A DNA stretch of 64,000 nt from Tuctoria greenei (GCA_036927565.1 JAYESD010000009.1:27185601-27249600), one strand, 5' to 3'. Shown: positions 45,899 to 57,255, counted from the stretch's first letter. Program-made: numbers and translations. Notes: generated from the letters alone by a model not told the origin.

Positions 45899-47400
45899 CT
45901 AATAACAAGTCTTTAAGTCCTTGTACATCTTTGTACAACCGGGGTGAATTGAGTAAGGTGAGTCATGTACCTCCTTTAATATCGTTTCCCGAATATGCTT
46001 CACATTAGGCACGACAATCCTCTTACCAAGCGATAATGTACCATGTTCATCCTCATCAAATCTGAATTCTCTCCCTTCTATGGTTCTTTCCTTGATCTCT
46101 TGGATTTCCTCATCCTTCGTTTGAACCTCTCGAATTTTTTGCTCCAAGGTTGGATTTAACTCCATCATCCCCATCTCATTCACAAATCCATGATTCAACC
46201 GTTCAAACTCCTTACATAACTCAGATGGTAATTCTCGAACTGATAGTTGGTGACTTACTCCTTTCCTACTCAATGCATCGACCACAACATTAGCCTTCCC
46301 TAGATGATAATTGATTCCCAAATCATAATCTTTGATAAGCTTGAACCATCTTCGTTGCCTCAAATTCAGATCCGTTTGCGTGAAAATATACTTAAGACTC
46401 TTATGGTCTGTATAAATTTCACACCTATGCCCAATGATATAATGTCTCCAAATCTTTAATGCGTGTACCACGGCTGCAAGTTCCAAATCTTGTGTTGGGT
46501 AGTTCTGCTCATGTTTCTTAAATTGTCTTGATGCATATGCGACCACTTGACCTTCTTGCATGAGCACGCATCCAAGTCCTTGTCTCGATGCATCACAATA
46601 TATGTCAAAACTCTTGCTCACGTCTGGCAAAACCAAAACTGGGGCTGTTGTTAACCTTTTCTTCAACTCCTCAAAACTTTCTTGACAAGCTTGGGTCCAT
46701 TGAAATTCTTTCCCCTTCATTAGCAACCCCATCATTGGCTTGGCTATCTTGGAAAAGTCCTTGATGAATCGACGGTAATATCCAGCCATCCCAAGAAAAC
46801 TCCTTATTTCCTTTACATTTTGCGGTGGCTCCCACTTTAGTACATCCCTCACTTTTTCGGGGTCGACCGATACTTCTCCTCCTGAGATGATATGACCCAA
46901 AAACGACACTTCTTTCAACCAAAATTGGCACTTGCTAAACTTGGCATACAATTGATGCCCCCTCAATTTCTGCAACGTAAGCCTCAAGTGTTCCTCATGT
47001 TCCTTCTCATCCTTAGAGTAGATCATAATATCACCAATGAACACCACAACGAACTTATCCAAGTACTCCATGAATACCTTATTCATGAGGTACATAAGGT
47101 ACACAGGCACATTCATCAATCCAAAGGACATCACAGTGTACTCATAAGATCCATACCGTGTCCTAAAAGCTGTCTTGGATATGTGCGATGGTCTAATCTT
47201 CATTTGAAAGTATCCCGACCTCAAATCAATCTTAGAGAAGACACAAGCACCTTTCATTTGATCAAACAAATCCTCTATGCGTGGCAAGGTGTACTTGTTC
47301 TTGATGGTCACCTCATTAAGAGATCGGTAATCCACACACATCCTTTATGACCCATCATTCTTGTCCACAAATAGAATGGGCGCTCCCTAAGGTGAAGAGC
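45899..47400 (-). pseudogene. Chr-1 reverse transcriptase and RNase H
   Basis: The long minus-strand frame (480 residues) has RT motifs MCVDYRSLNEVTIKNKYTLP, FSKIDLRSGYFQMKI, VMSFGLMNVPVYLMYLM and the active site FVVVFIGDIMIYSK. The first Asp of the catalytic pair is Gly here, which would abolish polymerase activity. Thumb/connection (FLGMAGYYRRFIKDFSKIA) and RNase H (FDIYCDASRQGLGCVLMQ, LKIWRHYIIGHRCEIYTDHK, VVVDALSRK) follow. A stop at 45899-45901 closes the frame before integrase. The RT start is separated from protease by a stop near 47344. Confidence 0.9.
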
Positions 47401-49230
47401 TAGGGCGAATAAAACCCTTCTCTAGTTGTTCTTGAATCTGCTTCTTGAGCTCCGCTAATTCCTTAGGTGACATCCTATACGGTTTCTTGGCTATAGGTGC
47501 AGTTACAGGTATTAAATCAATAACAAATTCAATGTCTCAATCAAGTGGCATACCTGGCAACTCATCCGGAAACACATCCAAAAATTCACGCGCCACTGGA
47601 ATCTTCTCAACTGCGGCACCGTCCATATGATTTAGCTCTAATTGCTTCAGTGCATGTGGAAATGCTTCAAATTCTACGGTGATCCCTTCCTCATTGGTCA
47701 ACTTCACCGTCTTCCTGGCACACTCAATGACTCCATTGTGCTTCCTCAACCAGTACATACCAAGTATAATGTCCAATCCTTGGGAATCCAAAACAATGAG
47801 GTTGGCAAAGAAGTCTACCCCCCTTATTCTAAGGCTTACTTTTGGACATACTATATTTGTCCTCATCTCTCCTCCAAGATACTTAACCAATAGAGTAAAC
47901 TTCATATGAGAGATAGGCAAACTATACTTGGCAACATATTTCGATGCAACGAATGAATGCGATGCTCCAGAATCAAATAACATAGTTGTCGTGTTGGAGT
48001 TTGCGAGAAACATACCAATCACCACGTCATCCGCTTGTTGAGCATCCTCTGTAGAGACATGGTTCACATTTCCACGAGCAAAATTCTGCTGTCCACGGTT
48101 CCCTTGCAGCTGTTCTCCATTGGGTCTTGGATTTTTCCTCGGCGCATTGCTTCCTTGATCAAGGCCTGACTAATTACATTGATGCACAAAGTGTCCAGCT
48201 TCTCCACAAGTATAGCACTTCTTTACTCCACCAAAATTTGGACGGACTCGATTTTGAACATTTGCACCAGGAAATTTGGCACGAGGTTCATAAGGCATTG
48301 GAGTCCTAGGTGCTTGCATGACAGGGTGTTGCTGCACAAACTGAGTTGGGCGCGGTGCATAACCAGGGCGCTGCACAGGAGCAGAAGAGCTAAAATATGG
48401 CACATTGAGTGGTGTAAAGCGAGGGCGCATATTACTTTCTTGTTGCTGTCCTTGATATGGTGCCTTCCTCTTGTTGTCTTGCATCATCTCATGGACCTTG
48501 TTCTCCACAACAATTGCTTTGTCCACAAGCTTCTGGAAGTTGGCATAATCACAGTTGAGCAATTGCACCCGAATCTCATTGTTCAAGCCTCTCATGGACA
48601 AGTATTGTGTCCAGCTGTCCCGGCTCACATCCTCAAGCGCATATCTTGAGAGTTGAGTGAATTTTTTGAGTTATTCACCCACACTAGATCTTCCTTGCCT
48701 CAAGTTCTCAAATTCTTGCCTCTTCAAGATCATAACACCTTCTGGCACATAATGAGAACAAAAACTCTCCTTGAACTCAAACCAAGTAATTCTCTCCTGA
48801 TTCTCATGAGCATTGCATAAGGAATCCCACCAATCCGCAGCTGCTCCAACTAATTAATGTGAAACAAACAGAACCTTCTCCTGATTACTGCATTGTTCTA
48901 CAGCTAGCTTCTTCTCCACAGACTTGTGCCAATCATCGGCATTCATAGGGTCAGTGGCTTGAGCAAAGTCGGCGGACTAGTCCTCATAAACTCTCCCAAC
49001 CGGTTATGAAGAGGTGGGGGTGGCGGTGGAGGCATGTGGGGCTGATTGTTGATGTTACCAGCCTGCAGCTGTAACATAGTTTGTATCATGGTCTGCATGA
49101 GCTGGTTCTGCATAGCCAATAGCGACTCAATGTTGAAAGCTCCATGAGCAGGTCCTTGTCCATTGTTGTTTTGAGGCGCTCCATTGTTCTCCTCATCATT
49201 GCCATCCCTCTGGTTGCGAGTCCTCACCAT
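47401..49230 (-). pseudogene. Chr-1 gag and protease
   Basis: It starts MVRTRNQRDGNDEENN at 49230. Gag is broken by a frameshift near 48943-48960 (after FMRTSPPTLLK), stops around 48640-48850, and a TAG just after the knuckle (CYTCGEAGHFVHQCN, about 48171-48215). The protease region (47537-48067) keeps LFDSGASHSFVASKYV and DIILGMYWLRKHNGVIEC. It shares most residues with Chr-2 gag. Confidence 0.87.
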
Positions 49231-49480
49231 CCGAAGAAAAGCAAGATATAAGAATTTAGAGACGTCCCCAACTATATGCATCAAGGGATATGAAACTAAA
49301 CAACTAGCTATACTAGCCTAGGTGGACATGGCAATGCTAAAGCATCCCAAAATCCTCTATTAAGCACACAAGCAACAATATATAGCAAACAACACACCAA
49401 GCAAAAACACATCAATTCATGAGTGCTCCTATGTGCTCTAAAGTGTCCATTCTATCTAGACTGCGTCCTACGATCAACCA

Positions 49481-49495
49481 GTGGCTCTGATACCA
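49481..49495 (-). other. Primer-binding site of Chr-1
   Basis: TGGTATCAGAGCCAC on the minus strand, three bases inside the 5' LTR end. It matches plant initiator tRNA-Met and equals the site in Chr-2. Confidence 0.9.
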
Positions 49496-49498
49496 ATT

Positions 49499-52373
49499 TG
49501 TGACACCCGGTTCCGAAAATGAACCAAGTGAACACATATGTGTGCCCAGGACGTTCAACACACATACACGAATGCAATCATAAAAGAGTATACAAAAAAT
49601 TACCACAGAACAAGATTATTAAGTACTTTTATTACACAATTCATAATATCCTCGAATACAAGCTCTAATGAATATTAATGACAAGTTTCAACTAATGCAA
49701 CAGAAATAAACTAAACTGAGCAAACTAAGCAACTAAGCAAAAGGGATAGCGCAACTCCAATCAACACCACAAGCAAAGCTGACGGTAGACACGGCCTAGA
49801 ACTCCACATTATCATCGTTATACTCCTAGTCCAGACCTGCAACTGGTGGGGGGAATTGCAAGGGTGAGTACATGTCGTACTCAGCAAGTGTGCAAAGTAT
49901 GACATGTAGCTGATTCAAATGACGAACATAATAATGGCTACTTGCTGAAAAGTACATTAAAACATTTTAAAAGCAATATATTATATGTGTGTGAAGTAAA
50001 CCCATCATAAACCATATAATCATCATAATACCAGTCCATATTCATTACCATCATCCACATTCCAGATTTCTCATTACCAATAACCATAACCAATATCATA
50101 ATTTAATTCATAACCAGCCATAACCATATTACCAACCATAACCATAACCAAAACCAACCAACCATCCCAAATCCCAAGTTCCCTCTAATCATGTAGGTCA
50201 TCCAGGTGCTCATAACTAGGAGCACGGCTATCATGATAGTTTTATTAGACTCTGCAGAGTTTGTACCACTTTATCCACGTGTTTGTGATTTCATCACCCG
50301 TCGACGACTAAAGAGAACCTCTATTATGCCAAAACACTACCATAGGTGTATGGCCAAGAGATCACAAAATATCCTTTACAAATGGATTACTAGCCTATTT
50401 AGACCCCCACTGAGGTTTCACCGGTGGCGATGTCTCGTACAGAACACATCATCAACCAAGGGCCCCCTCTTGAGCCATTCGGATCCGAGGGTAGTACCAC
50501 CAAACATCAACAAACCAAATCCGATTACCCCTTCCCCCAACAACCTTAATGGTCCAAATAGAATTGGCAAAACCCTAATTAATCAGCTACGCCGCACTCA
50601 TACTTGGCCTCGTGGTGGCACTGTAAATCCTAGATGGTCGCTTCATGAACCGGTATTTAGATCTAAAGCAAGCGAAACCACCATAACATCCAACCCATCC
50701 ACATACCATGCTTGCTTAGATCACCCATTACCATATCATATTAACTAGTTCATGTTAATCAAATCTTATAAATGCATAAATAAGTTAAGTGGTATAGTTG
50801 TGTTCCATCCCAAATAATTAAGCGTAGCAAAAAGGGTAAAACGCCCATCCCGACTCTCTACCATAAATTCCAGGTGACAAGAGTGGTTATACAACGCTAG
50901 TAAACTTCCTACCATAGGATTTCCCGTCAAGTTGACACAAGCATGCAGTTTTCAAACAAAACATTTACTTTAAAAACTGGATCAATATGTTTCAAGGACA
51001 CTTGCCCTGCTCTTGGGATTGGTTCGGGTCAGCCTTCAAACTCTTGGTGCTAAAGATCCTCTGCAGCACTCTCTAGCGCAAATCCATCTAATCCGCACAA
51101 TAAACATACAAGACAAGAAACACAATCAAAAAGTGCACAAATATTACTCAATATGACATCACATGCATGATTAATGGAAATGCAAGGTGGAACATGTTAA
51201 TAAGTTGCTTTTAATGTTTATTAGCCAATTACAATGGTTATTGAGAAGTCTACACAGGTTTGGAGTTGATTCGAGTCAATTTAGAATTAATTCAATAGAA
51301 TTCAAATTGCAAGATTTGACGAGTCTGCAGCAGGGCCGAACTAGTCTGCACTACGCAGGAACAACGAATTAGGGTTTTCTAGATCGACATGAATCTAGAG
51401 AAACGGGATTGAATTCACGTAAGGAAAAGGAAGTAGAAGGCATACCAAATGTCTAAGACTCCAAATAATCAAGAGTTTTGGAGGCAACACTTGGATCTTG
51501 ACGATCTAGGGTTGATGAAGAACTTGATGGTGAATTGTTGATGAAGAACGCGAAGTTGATGGAGATCTTGATCCTATTTCGTTTCCTCCTCTTCTTCTTC
51601 TTTCTCTAGATCTCCTTATCCCTCCTTGGTGGCGGCTATTAACAAGCTAGGGTTTGGGTGTGGTGGAAAAAGTGGCAAATAGATGTCAAGTCAACGGGTG
51701 GGGTTGTTTATATAGAGGTGGAGGCTAGGGTTAGATGGATTTTGAGTTTGTGATGAGTAGGGGTCGGTTTAGAGTCCCACATGGGCTCTAGAAGAGTTAG
51801 GCACGACGTCCCTAGGCCCACCTAACATAAAACCCGAGAAACAAGTTGTGAAACAAAAGATCAACTCGGAGCCGCGATTTATCGGACAAGTCCGAAAAGG
51901 GCCGGACTAGTCCGAAGTTGGACAGAGAGATATCGGACAAGTCCGGACTGGACATCGGACTAGTCCGAACTTATCCAGAGGGGAAAAACAGACAAGTCTT
52001 GACTAAAATTGGACAAGTTCGACTTTAGTCAGAGGGGAAAATGGACAAGTCCGCTGGGACTCCGAACAAGTCCAGGGACTTAGCGAAACTTCAAGCAATT
52101 TGGGATACCGGACTAGTCCGCAAAGGGCTGGACAAGTCTGAAAGTATCCAGAGGGAAAAAAGACCAGTCCGCAGCAAAACGGAGAAGTCCGAGCTAGGTC
52201 AGAGAGAAATCGGACTAGTCCGCACCAAAATCGGGCTAGTCCGCACTTCCCAGAATTCTTAAGTGCGGTTTTGTTTCTAATTAATTTTAAACTTATTCCT
52301 TTTTATGTGGATTAATGTTAAACATGTTCAATGACGGATGCAGGGCATGATGCATGAAAATGAGGGTGTTACA
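49499..52373 (-). mobile_element. 5' LTR of Chr-1
   Basis: On the plus strand it runs TGTGACACCCGG to GAGGGTGTTACA, 2875 bp, followed by TSD CAAGT (52374-52378). The minus-strand TATA box lies at 51706-51716. It differs from the 3' LTR by several percent by eye, with about 14 differences in the first 130 bp and fewer elsewhere. Confidence 0.93.
51885..52250. promoter_or_regulatory. CGGACWAGTCCG dyad array in U3 of the Chr-1 5' LTR
   Basis: About 14 dyads upstream of the TATA box in transcription sense, for example at 51881-51911 and 52118-52145. Spacing resembles that of the other two copies. Confidence 0.75.
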
Positions 52374-52378
52374 CAAGT

Positions 52379-53135
52379 AACATAAATTTGGACGGATTGA
52401 ATATCAGTTACTCCCATAAACTGTTGTTATACACTTGTTGCCCACATGATAGGGCCCACGTTAAAAGATCATATGTATAAGTTTTTGATAAAGTTATGCA
52501 CATAATTTTATACGCATATAAGTTTCTGTAAAATTATGTATACAACATACCATGAAAAGATACAAATATAAGTTATGATAAAAAGTTATTGCATATAAGT
52601 TTGACAAAAAACCTTTTTACAATAAAAACGTGCCGGGGTGGGAAACTTTCTAGAAATAGAGTCTACAATATGGAGTCATGTGGGGTTAGCCCAAAGAAAA
52701 TTTCTAATAAATCTAAAAAGCCATGTATTATAAGAGTGGGTGCTAAATATTCAATATCACATAGAGAGTGGGAGTAGAGGGAAACCTGCTTATTAGTAAA
52801 ATTTGTTCTATGACTCCCTGAGTGAGAGTAGGAGTGATAGAATCACACTTCTCCTCCTTCTCGCTCAACACGTCTCACATGTTTTCTAAATTCGAGCCTT
52901 GAGCCGAGTTTAACTTTTTTTTCTGCTTAATTAGGAATCCGGTAGGTCGGGTCTCTAGATCAGGGCCTCCAGGTCGAGTCTCTAGGGGCAGTCAGGTCGG
53001 ACTTACGAGGCAGGTTAGATCGAGTTGGAGACGAACACGATTACAACAGCCGAGTAGGTTTGTATCGCAACCGAACCAAGCTGTTGTATAGAACTAGACT
53101 TTTCCCGAGGTGTTATTGAAGGGTAATACGTGGGA
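52379..53135. other. Intergenic sequence between Chr-1 and the copia element
   Basis: AT-rich (52380-52610) with 'ATATAAGTTT' repeated several times, then mixed composition. No gene, RNA or defined repeat was recognised. Confidence 0.5.
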
Positions 53136-53588
53136 TGCTACTCACTAGCCCACAAAAAAGTTAACCACCTAAAATAGGAACACTTGGATGTGGATGATCA
53201 TAGATATACCTTCTCGTCGAGCGGCGCAGTGGAAGACTCGTAGCCGATGGGGAGGTAGTCGTTCGACCTGAAGAAGTATGCAATGCAGTAGTACCTCTAT
53301 GAATGTACACATACGGAGAGACGAACCCCACACCAGAACGTGCTAGCGTTGCATGGCACGGATGCGGATTTCAACATCAAACTTTGATGCGGAAGGATAC
53401 GTAGAGCATATCCTCCTCGCATCAACAACCTCATGCGTTTCACGCGTGAGGAGCAACAACTTGTGTGCGGCGGCTACTTTGGTGGAGGCTCCCTTAGGAT
53501 TAGGGTTAGGCGCAACCATCTATTATTTATAGTGTAAATAATGGGCCTTCCCACGTGGGCCTTGGTTCAACTTTGGACAGACCTAGCA
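53136..53588 (-). mobile_element. Candidate 3' LTR of the copia element
   Basis: The right edge is well supported: a copia-type polypurine tract (minus strand GCAAGTAGGAGAT) ends at 53589 and the LTR starts TGCTAGGTCTG. The left edge is set by a matching inverted terminus TGCTAC at 53136 and is less certain. A minus-strand TATA-like CTATAAATAAT lies near 53525-53540. There is no second copy in the window to test it. Confidence 0.5.
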
Positions 53589-53938
53589 ATCTCCTACTTG
53601 CACTAGAGTTGAACAATGTGTTTGAAAGCTCTCAGGTCCTGGACTCAATCCATTTGATCCAATTAACTCCTTGATTGTCTCTCTTAACTGTGTGACCTCG
53701 TAGGTTCATGCAACCAACAGTAATGACTCACAAACCATTTCTGATCAATAATTAGCATTGGCCTCTAGCAAGGCTTACTAACTCCTAAATGTTCACGAAG
53801 ATCATATCTTGAAAAACTTGTAAAACTTGCGAATACTATGTCCTTCTGCCAAACGACACCTAGCCAAGTACAAGGCGAGTGAGGTGCTACCCCTGTCAAC
53901 TTAGTCTTATCTCACTTCGTGTATGGAATATTTTGTCG
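53589..53938 (-). other. Copia 3' untranslated region, part left of the CACTA insertion
   Basis: Non-coding. It continues at 58522 after the CACTA element, with TSD TCG at 53936-53938 and 58519-58521. Confidence 0.55.
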
Positions 53939-53964
53939 CACTATGTAAGAAACCCAAATAGGAG

Positions 53965-54240
53965 ACAAATATGGGAGACGTGCTCAAAGGCGGCGTCTTT
54001 GATAATGTTGAGCAAGATGAGCCCACTTCAGCGAGGATCTGACATGACTCGGCTGAAAGTACAAGGAGACGCGTTAAAACAAAGCCTGTCTCAGTTAAAT
54101 TGGTATCCGAGACACGCTATCCTCTATGAAAACCGAGAGACGCGCATAAAACACAACACATCTCCTATGACTGACGTCTCTCTCTCCTCTGCTAAAAGAG
54201 AGACACACTATAATTGAAAGCGCGTCTTGGATGCCTCACG
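53965..54240. repeat. Left subterminal repeat zone of the CACTA element
   Basis: Recurrent GAGACGYG/GAGACACGC motifs in both orientations, for example near 53974, 54065, 54108, 54147, 54200 and 54222. Known: in En/Spm such repeats bind the TNPA-type protein. Here the motif differs and binding is inference. Confidence 0.7.
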
Positions 54241-54488
54241 TCACCTTTAGCTTCGTGATTTCTCCATTTTGCTTCAGTTCACTGTTTATATCACATTGAT
54301 ACCTGAATATAATCAAATCCTTCCTTATGATACCTGAGGAACATGATGAACACACCACACATTCATTCATTCAAACAGTTGAAGAATACACAAGATAATA
54401 TTCAATCACATAGATAAACAAAGATAGAATTCATTCATTAACAACATTTATAAAACAGAAGCTACTAAAAATAACAAAGAAAAACTAA

Positions 54489-54559
54489 ATCCTCCTCCTC
54501 CTCCTCCTCCTCCTCCTCCTCCTTCTCCTCCTCCTCCTCTCCTCCTCCTCCTCCTCCGA
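54489..54559. repeat. (CTC)n microsatellite
   Basis: Nearly uninterrupted CTC/CTT triplets over about 70 bp. It makes long Glu- or Arg-rich shadow frames that are not genes. Confidence 0.9.
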
Positions 54560-54598
54560 CGGCGACTAGGGCGCCAGTGCAACAAGAGCCTGTACCAG

Positions 54599-54817
54599 CT
54601 ACTCCATGAGGGCAAAGAGGTAGTGGTCGATGGTACCCATTCCAGTAAACCGGGGAAGGGTATCCAAACCCAAGGAACTCATGGCGCGAGACATATTGTT
54701 GTATGCCTCTTGCGCTATAAGGAGGCGCTGCTTGGTGTTGAAACTCTCGGGGGAGCTGCAGCACAGTTTCTTGCACGGTGGCTCCCTCGCTGGGCTTGGC
54801 GGCGGAAGGTTGGCCAT
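54599..54817 (-). CDS. Unrecognised 72-residue ORF in the CACTA element
   Basis: It starts MANLPPPSPAREPPCKKLCC and ends IDHYLFALME, followed by TAG. It contains a Cys pair, a Gln/Arg-rich helix-like part (TKQRLLIAQEAYNNMSRAM) and no membrane segment. A TATA-like TTATTTAAG on the minus strand lies near 54911-54919, about 95 bp upstream. I do not recognise the family; it may be a captured host exon or an element-specific small protein. The purine/pyrimidine microsatellite at 54489-54559 follows its stop. Confidence 0.35.
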   Translation of the reverse strand: MANLPPPSPAREPPCKKLCCSSPESFNTKQRLLIAQEAYNNMSRAMSSLGLDTLPRFTGMGTIDHYLFALME

Positions 54818-55091
54818 GGTGGTGGTGGTACGTCGGGGCGGAGAAGACAAAGAAAAGAAGATGATTCAAAGTGAGCGACGCGCTTGTGGAGAACTCACTG
54901 GTGATGGCGGTTCTTAAATAAGGTCCGCGCGGAGTCATCGATGGAGCGGTTGGTTTCCCACGCATTGATGGAACTGATGGACGCATCGATACCGCCTCGG
55001 GGAAATGAAAGGTCGCGCACGGACGTCGCATGCATATTTGCACCACGCCGCTGAAATTAAGTTCTCCGAGACCTCGTGCCGTGCATCTCTC

Positions 55092-55213
55092 TTTCGACTA
55101 TGGAAGACTCACTTTAGATTAACGCGTGTCTCGCATTTATCTCCCTCGTCTCTTCGACCAATGGAAGATGCTCTTTAACTTAACGCGTGTCTCGCATTTA
55201 TCTCTCTCGTCTC
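55092..55213. repeat. Tandem duplication of ~61 bp with the CACTA subterminal motif
   Basis: Two copies of a unit containing 'TTAACGCGTGTCTCGCATTTATCTC' minus a few bases, at 55092-55152 and 55153-55213. The GCGTGTCTCGC core matches the subterminal repeat motif. Confidence 0.75.
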
Positions 55214-55309
55214 TTCTTTGTCTCCGGTGTTGCTTTATTACTAATCGACCAACGGTCCTTTACTAATCGAGCAACTCCAGTGCGACTTCCTCCTTTGTTC
55301 GCCATCATC

Positions 55310-55390
55310 GTTGTCGTCGTTGTCGCCGTCCTCGTCGTCGTCGTCCTCGTTGTCGTTGTTGTCGCCGTCGCTGTCCTCCTCTTCGTCGTC
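55310..55390. repeat. (GTC/GTT)n microsatellite just upstream of the captured UBC9-like gene
   Basis: Triplets of GTC, GTT and CTC over about 80 bp end a few bases before the ATG at 55398. Confidence 0.8.
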
Positions 55391-55397
55391 ACTGTTC

Positions 55398-56205
55398 ATG
55401 GCTGGTATCAGCTTGGCGCATAGCCGACTAAAGGAGGAGCGATTGATGTGGCACAAGAATCATCCCCATGTATGTACATATGGCATAATGGTCACATAGT
55501 TGTATATATGTAGATCTGCAATGGACTGATGAACTTAACTTTAGTTTTGTTTTTCCGTCTGCGTAGGATTTCTCTACAAAGCCTGAATCGGGAGATTTAT
55601 TGAAGTGGCAGTGCATTGTCCCCGGTAAATAAGGGGTAAGTCAAGAAGAACAAGCACAATATGAGTTTAACCATCGTCCTTCTATTAATGAATTTCCTTT
55701 GTAGACTTACTGGGAAGGTGGTTGCTACCCCTCGACAATCTCCTTCTCAGAGGACTATCCATTGTTGCCTCCAAAATGCGCCTTTCCAAGTTGTTTCTTC
55801 CACCCAAATGTCCATCGCTCAGGAGCACTCTGCAGTGGGATTCTTGATAAAGAGACTGTAGGATAGATCTATCTTTCTCATGTAATTAGTAATTGTTGCC
55901 GAACTTATTTGAACTGGTTTCTTATATTGCTTATATTGATGTTTCATAGGGGTGGTGCACTGGTTTTACAATCAAAACTATACTACTTGAAGTTCAGTGT
56001 TTGCTGCATCAGCCAAATGCGTCCGATGTTGAAAATGATTGCTATAATATACTTTTCAAGGTTAGACACTTTGTGTTAGTGACCAACGTAGGTTATTAAT
56101 TCCTCCTTCAACATTTGTCAATTTAAAGAATGTCAATATTTTCAGTATCCAGAGCAATATAAGAGACATGTTTGGGATCAAGCTGGACGGTACAGTTTAG
56201 ATTGA
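55398..56205 (+). pseudogene. SCE1-like: Captured SUMO-conjugating enzyme (UBC9/SCE1-like), five exons, one nonsense codon
   Basis: Exons are 55398-55469, 55567-55635, 55705-55857, 55950-56060 and 56146-56205, all with GT-AG introns of 69-97 bp. The exons join in frame to 154 codons plus a TGA; plant UBC9 is about 160 residues. Recognisable blocks are SRLKEERLMWHKNHPH, DFSTKPESG, YWEGGCYPSTISFSEDYP, PPKCAFPSCFFHPNV, RSGALCSGIL (active-site Cys kept, about residue 90), TIKTILLEVQCLLHQPNASD and YKRHVWDQAGRY. Known: UBC9 carries SUMO as a thioester to its targets. A TAA at 55630-55632 stands where plants have Gln in 'PGKQG' (CAA to TAA), so the product is truncated unless read through. Retained introns show DNA-level capture rather than retrocopying. 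It is diverged from a canonical SCE1. Confidence 0.88.
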
Positions 56206-56300
56206 TCGATGAGATCTTTAGGAATAAGTTTAGATTTGAAATTAGTTTATAGGGAACACAATGTATGAACTATGAAATTTATTGAGTTGCAAATTATCTT

Positions 56301-56382
56301 TGAATTGCAATGTCATTGCGTTTGTTTATCCTTGTATTCCAATTAATCCATGAATTGCAATGTCATTGCGTTTGTTTATCCC
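56301..56382. repeat. Direct repeat of ~32 bp in the CACTA element
   Basis: TGAATTGCAATGTCATTGCG plus 'TTTGTTTATCC' occurs at 56301-56332 and again at 56351-56382, downstream of the UBC9-like gene. Confidence 0.75.
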
Positions 56383-56799
56383 TGCAACGGTTCATGATGT
56401 CGTGCGAGTGGCAACGTGAAGAGTGCATGAGAGACAAAATTTAGAAAGGCGCTTCTCAGAGACCTGATATCTGGCAAAAAGGAGACGCGCCTTACAGGGG
56501 CTCGTCTCCGATTTGTTCCGAAGATCTTTTGTCCCACCTCGTAGAGCTGAGCACGTTGCAATGATTGTATAAGTCATAGTGCATAGTTACCAGTTGGAAA
56601 TGTTGGAATGTCTTGGATGTTGTTTTGGTTTTAGCACACCGTGGCGCATCTAGGGGACGCCAGGGTGTCCAGGGCATCAAAATAATGAGAAACGCGCCTT
56701 AAATGTGTGCATCTCTCATTTACACCGAAATGTTTTGTCCATCGCGCGCCAACTCCCAACATTTGGCGAAAATATTTAGCTGTCGCATGCTCTCTCGAC

Positions 56800-57255
56800 C
56801 TATAAACAACAGATCCTGAGCACGCCGCCTTCGTCGACCCCGACCTTCACGTCATCAGAGAGTTGAGAACGCTGGAGCACGCTGCCTCGTCCCCTGTCCC
56901 CGGAGCACGCCGCCGCCGTCCCTCTTTCTCAACTCACTCTTAGTCATTGTCGCGCTCCAGGAGTCGACCCCTACCTCGCCGTCAACCCAGACCTTCGTCA
57001 TCAGAGAGTTGAGCACACTGGAGGACGCCGCCTCATCCCGTGTCCCAGGAGCACACCGCCGCCTTGACCCCGACCTCGGTAATCAGTATGATCACGCCGC
57101 CACCTTCATGTAAGTGGAAATGTTCTCCCTGTCCCCAGAGCATGCCGACCAGCTGTCATCAGAAAGTTGAGGAATTGTCACTCCGGCGCCTCCGCCAGCT
57201 GGTCCCTGAGCACAACGCCGCCTCGACCCTATCCTCAGAGCATGCATTCCAGTGA
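56800..57255. repeat. Imperfect GC-rich repeats upstream of the Argonaute fragment
   Basis: Segments such as 'CATCAGAGAGTTGAG' + 'GCACGCCGCC' + 'GACCCCGACCT' recur with changes near 56840, 56990 and 57150. A TATA-like CTATAAACAAC lies at 56800-56811, so this may be leader sequence of a transcript entering the Argonaute-like exons. That last point is inference. Confidence 0.5.

Larger units (their letters stand above)
33928..52373 (-). mobile_element. Chr-1: chromodomain-type Ty3/gypsy element (Tekay/Del-like), hosting nested Chr-2
   Basis: The element is defined by a perfect TSD CAAGT (33923-33927 and 52374-52378) and by LTRs at 49499-52373 (5') and 33928-35107 joined to 42977-44675 (3'). 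On the minus strand the interior (44676-49498) encodes gag, protease, RT, RNase H, integrase and a chromodomain-like C terminus. The PBS matches initiator tRNA-Met. Long LTRs, this gene order and the chromodomain place it in the chromoviruses, most likely the Tekay/Del clade. Several stops and frameshifts inactivate it. Excluding Chr-2 and its extra TSD copy, its length is about 10.6 kb. Confidence 0.92.

Noticed and set aside
33928..52373. Endogenous pararetrovirus or other integrated virus
   Set aside because: LTRs, initiator-Met PBS, PPT, integrase and target duplications identify LTR retrotransposons; no movement or viral coat protein was seen.
54465..55046. 193-residue minus-strand ORF ending in a Glu-rich tail
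   Set aside because: The tail is the translated (CTC)n microsatellite and the frame overlaps the better-composed 72-codon ORF.
55241..55456. Asp/Glu-rich minus-strand ORF
   Set aside because: Translation of the GTC/GTT microsatellite opposite the captured UBC9-like gene.
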